A DNA stretch of 64,000 nucleotides, taken from assembly GCF_000739375.1 (NCBI RefSeq), contig NZ_CP006704.1, positions 3,844,001 through 3,908,000 on the forward strand, in the 5' to 3' direction. The DNA comes from Comamonas testosteroni TK102. Its GTDB lineage: Bacteria > Pseudomonadota > Gammaproteobacteria > Burkholderiales > Burkholderiaceae_C. A program made the translations under genes and the position numbers. The notes beneath the pieces are model-generated. The model was not told the DNA's origin. It saw nothing but the letters and a program-made list of their open reading frames with translations, and did no database searches. Of this stretch, positions 63,070-64,000 are shown piece by piece. Numbering within the stretch: position 1 is the first letter of the stretch; each line of letters opens with the position of its first letter.

Positions 63070-64000
63070 TCAGAACCTCTCCCAGTCGTCCAATGAACCG
63101 CTCAACGCTACGGGCTCCTTGGGCGCCCGGGCAGGTGCCGCGGCAGGCGCCAGCATCGTGGCCTTGGTGACAGCGCGTGGCATGGCAGATGTACGAGCTG
63201 ACGCAGCAGGTGCCTTCGCCTGTCGCTGCGTCACCGTCACGGACGCGCTTGGGCGAACGGGAGCAGCAGTGTCAACGACTGCCCCACCCAAACGAAAGAC
63301 CCTGACCAGCTCGACCAGACGCGCTGCCTGGCTGCTGAGACTGTCGGCAGCGGCAGAGGATTCCTCTACCAAGGCAGCATTCTGCTGCGTGACCTGGTCC
63401 AACTGGTTCACTGCAACATTGACCTGGGAGATGCCCTGTACCTGCTCTTGCGTGGCCGCGCCCACCTCGTCCAGGAGTTCGGCGACGCGCCGAGCCTGCT
63501 CGACGACTTCCTGCATGGTTGCGCCAGCCTGATCCACCTGATGGGCGCCGGCGTCAACTTTGGACACGCTTTCACCGATCAGGTCCTTGATTTCCCTGGC
63601 AGCCTGCGCCGAGCGATGGGCCAGGGTGCGAACCTCACTGGCGACCACGGCAAAACCACGCCCCTGCTCACCGGCCCGGGCCGCTTCCACTGCAGCATTG
63701 AGGGCCAGAATATTGGTCTGAAAGGCAATGGAGTCGATGACACCGATGATGTCGCTAATGCGGCGCGAACTGGCAGTGATGTCTTCCATGGTGCGCACGA
63801 CCTGACGCACCACCTCACCACCACGGCCTGCCGTCGAGCTGGCGGCATTTGCGAGCTGAGCGGCCGTGCGCACGGTGTCGGCATTCTGGCGCACCGTGGA
63901 ATTCATCTCTTCCATCGACGCCGCAGTCTCCTCAAGGTTGGACGCTTGCTCTTCGGTTCGCTGGCTCAGGTCTGTGTTGCCTGTCGCAATCTGGTTTGCA
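63070..64000 (-). CDS. Methyl-accepting chemotaxis protein (C-terminal part)
   Basis: The last 310 residues of a chemoreceptor; sensor, membrane helices and HAMP lie beyond the window. It has the methylation helices, the signalling tip [20 protein letters not shown], a cytoplasmic tail rich in alanine and proline, and a C-terminal DWERF, a WxxF pentapeptide for CheR/CheB docking. It resembles the receptor at 20910-22688 in the tip but differs in the tail. Its presence marks a return to core-like high GC sequence. Confidence 0.95.
   Translation of the reverse strand, partial: ANQIATGNTDLSQRTEEQASNLEETAASMEEMNSTVRQNADTVRTAAQLANAASSTAGRGGEVVRQVVRTMEDITASSRRISDIIGVIDSIAFQTNILALNAAVEAARAGEQGRGFAVVASEVRTLAHRSAQAAREIKDLIGESVSKVDAGAHQVDQAGATMQEVVEQARRVAELLDEVGAATQEQVQGISQVNVAVNQLDQVTQQNAALVEESSAAADSLSSQAARLVELVRVFRLGGAVVDTAAPVRPSASVTVTQRQAKAPAASARTSAMPRAVTKATMLAPAAAPARAPKEPVALSGSLDDWERF

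Overview
The window is most consistent with a betaproteobacterial chromosome of the family Comamonadaceae, probably Comamonas or a close relative. The grounds are high GC core genes, a Bug-type tricarboxylate-binding protein, a two-part ThiE, AAHS-type aromatic acid transport, and a GC-rich intergenic repeat of a kind I associate with this family. This is an inference from gene content; no search was run.

Core segment, about 1 to 29 kb, compact and high GC: the start of a branched-chain amino acid binding protein; an AMP-forming acyl-CoA ligase; a stress and maintenance run (selO, msrB, yciB, bolA, a parvulin isomerase); an ECF sigma factor, a membrane anti-sigma-like protein and an exported protein in one operon; a thiamin block with two TPP riboswitches (cytX, thiD, thiO, thiS, thiG, thiE); a Crp/Fnr regulator; a phosphotransferase-family gene with an acyl-CoA dehydrogenase; a chemoreceptor; prfB with its programmed frameshift; pepN; a tetratricopeptide-like protein; fbp; and tRNA-Thr.

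Accessory segment, about 29 to 63 kb, lower GC and patchy. It begins after tRNA-Thr with a broken nuclease and a dead IS1182-family element. From 31.7 to 39.9 kb lies an aromatic catabolic cluster: porin, gallate-type extradiol dioxygenase, vanillate-type Rieske O-demethylase and reductase, aromatic acid transporter and two LysR regulators. An IS30-family element follows, sitting in a truncated SRAP gene beside a chimeric tRNA-Leu remnant. From 42.5 to 45.4 kb there is an uncharacterised operon of PDZ proteins, one of which carries three copies of a cysteine-containing domain I do not recognise. From 45.6 to 63 kb the DNA is a mosaic of membrane proteins (two MgtC/SapB-type), decayed phage-like genes, pseudogenes, and many short hairpin terminators that are often followed at once by a ribosome binding site and a tiny ORF. 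Three tandem small genes at 49.0 to 49.7 kb share an identical 16-base start region that can fold over its own Shine-Dalgarno sequence. A LysR/Bug pair, tRNA-fMet, a CsbD protein and an SPFH lipoprotein with a membrane partner complete the segment. The window ends inside a second chemoreceptor.

The best candidates for undescribed biology are the PDZ triple-repeat operon, the self-masking leader repeat on the three small genes, the terminator-plus-RBS modules, and the link between a vanillate-type demethylase and a gallate dioxygenase.
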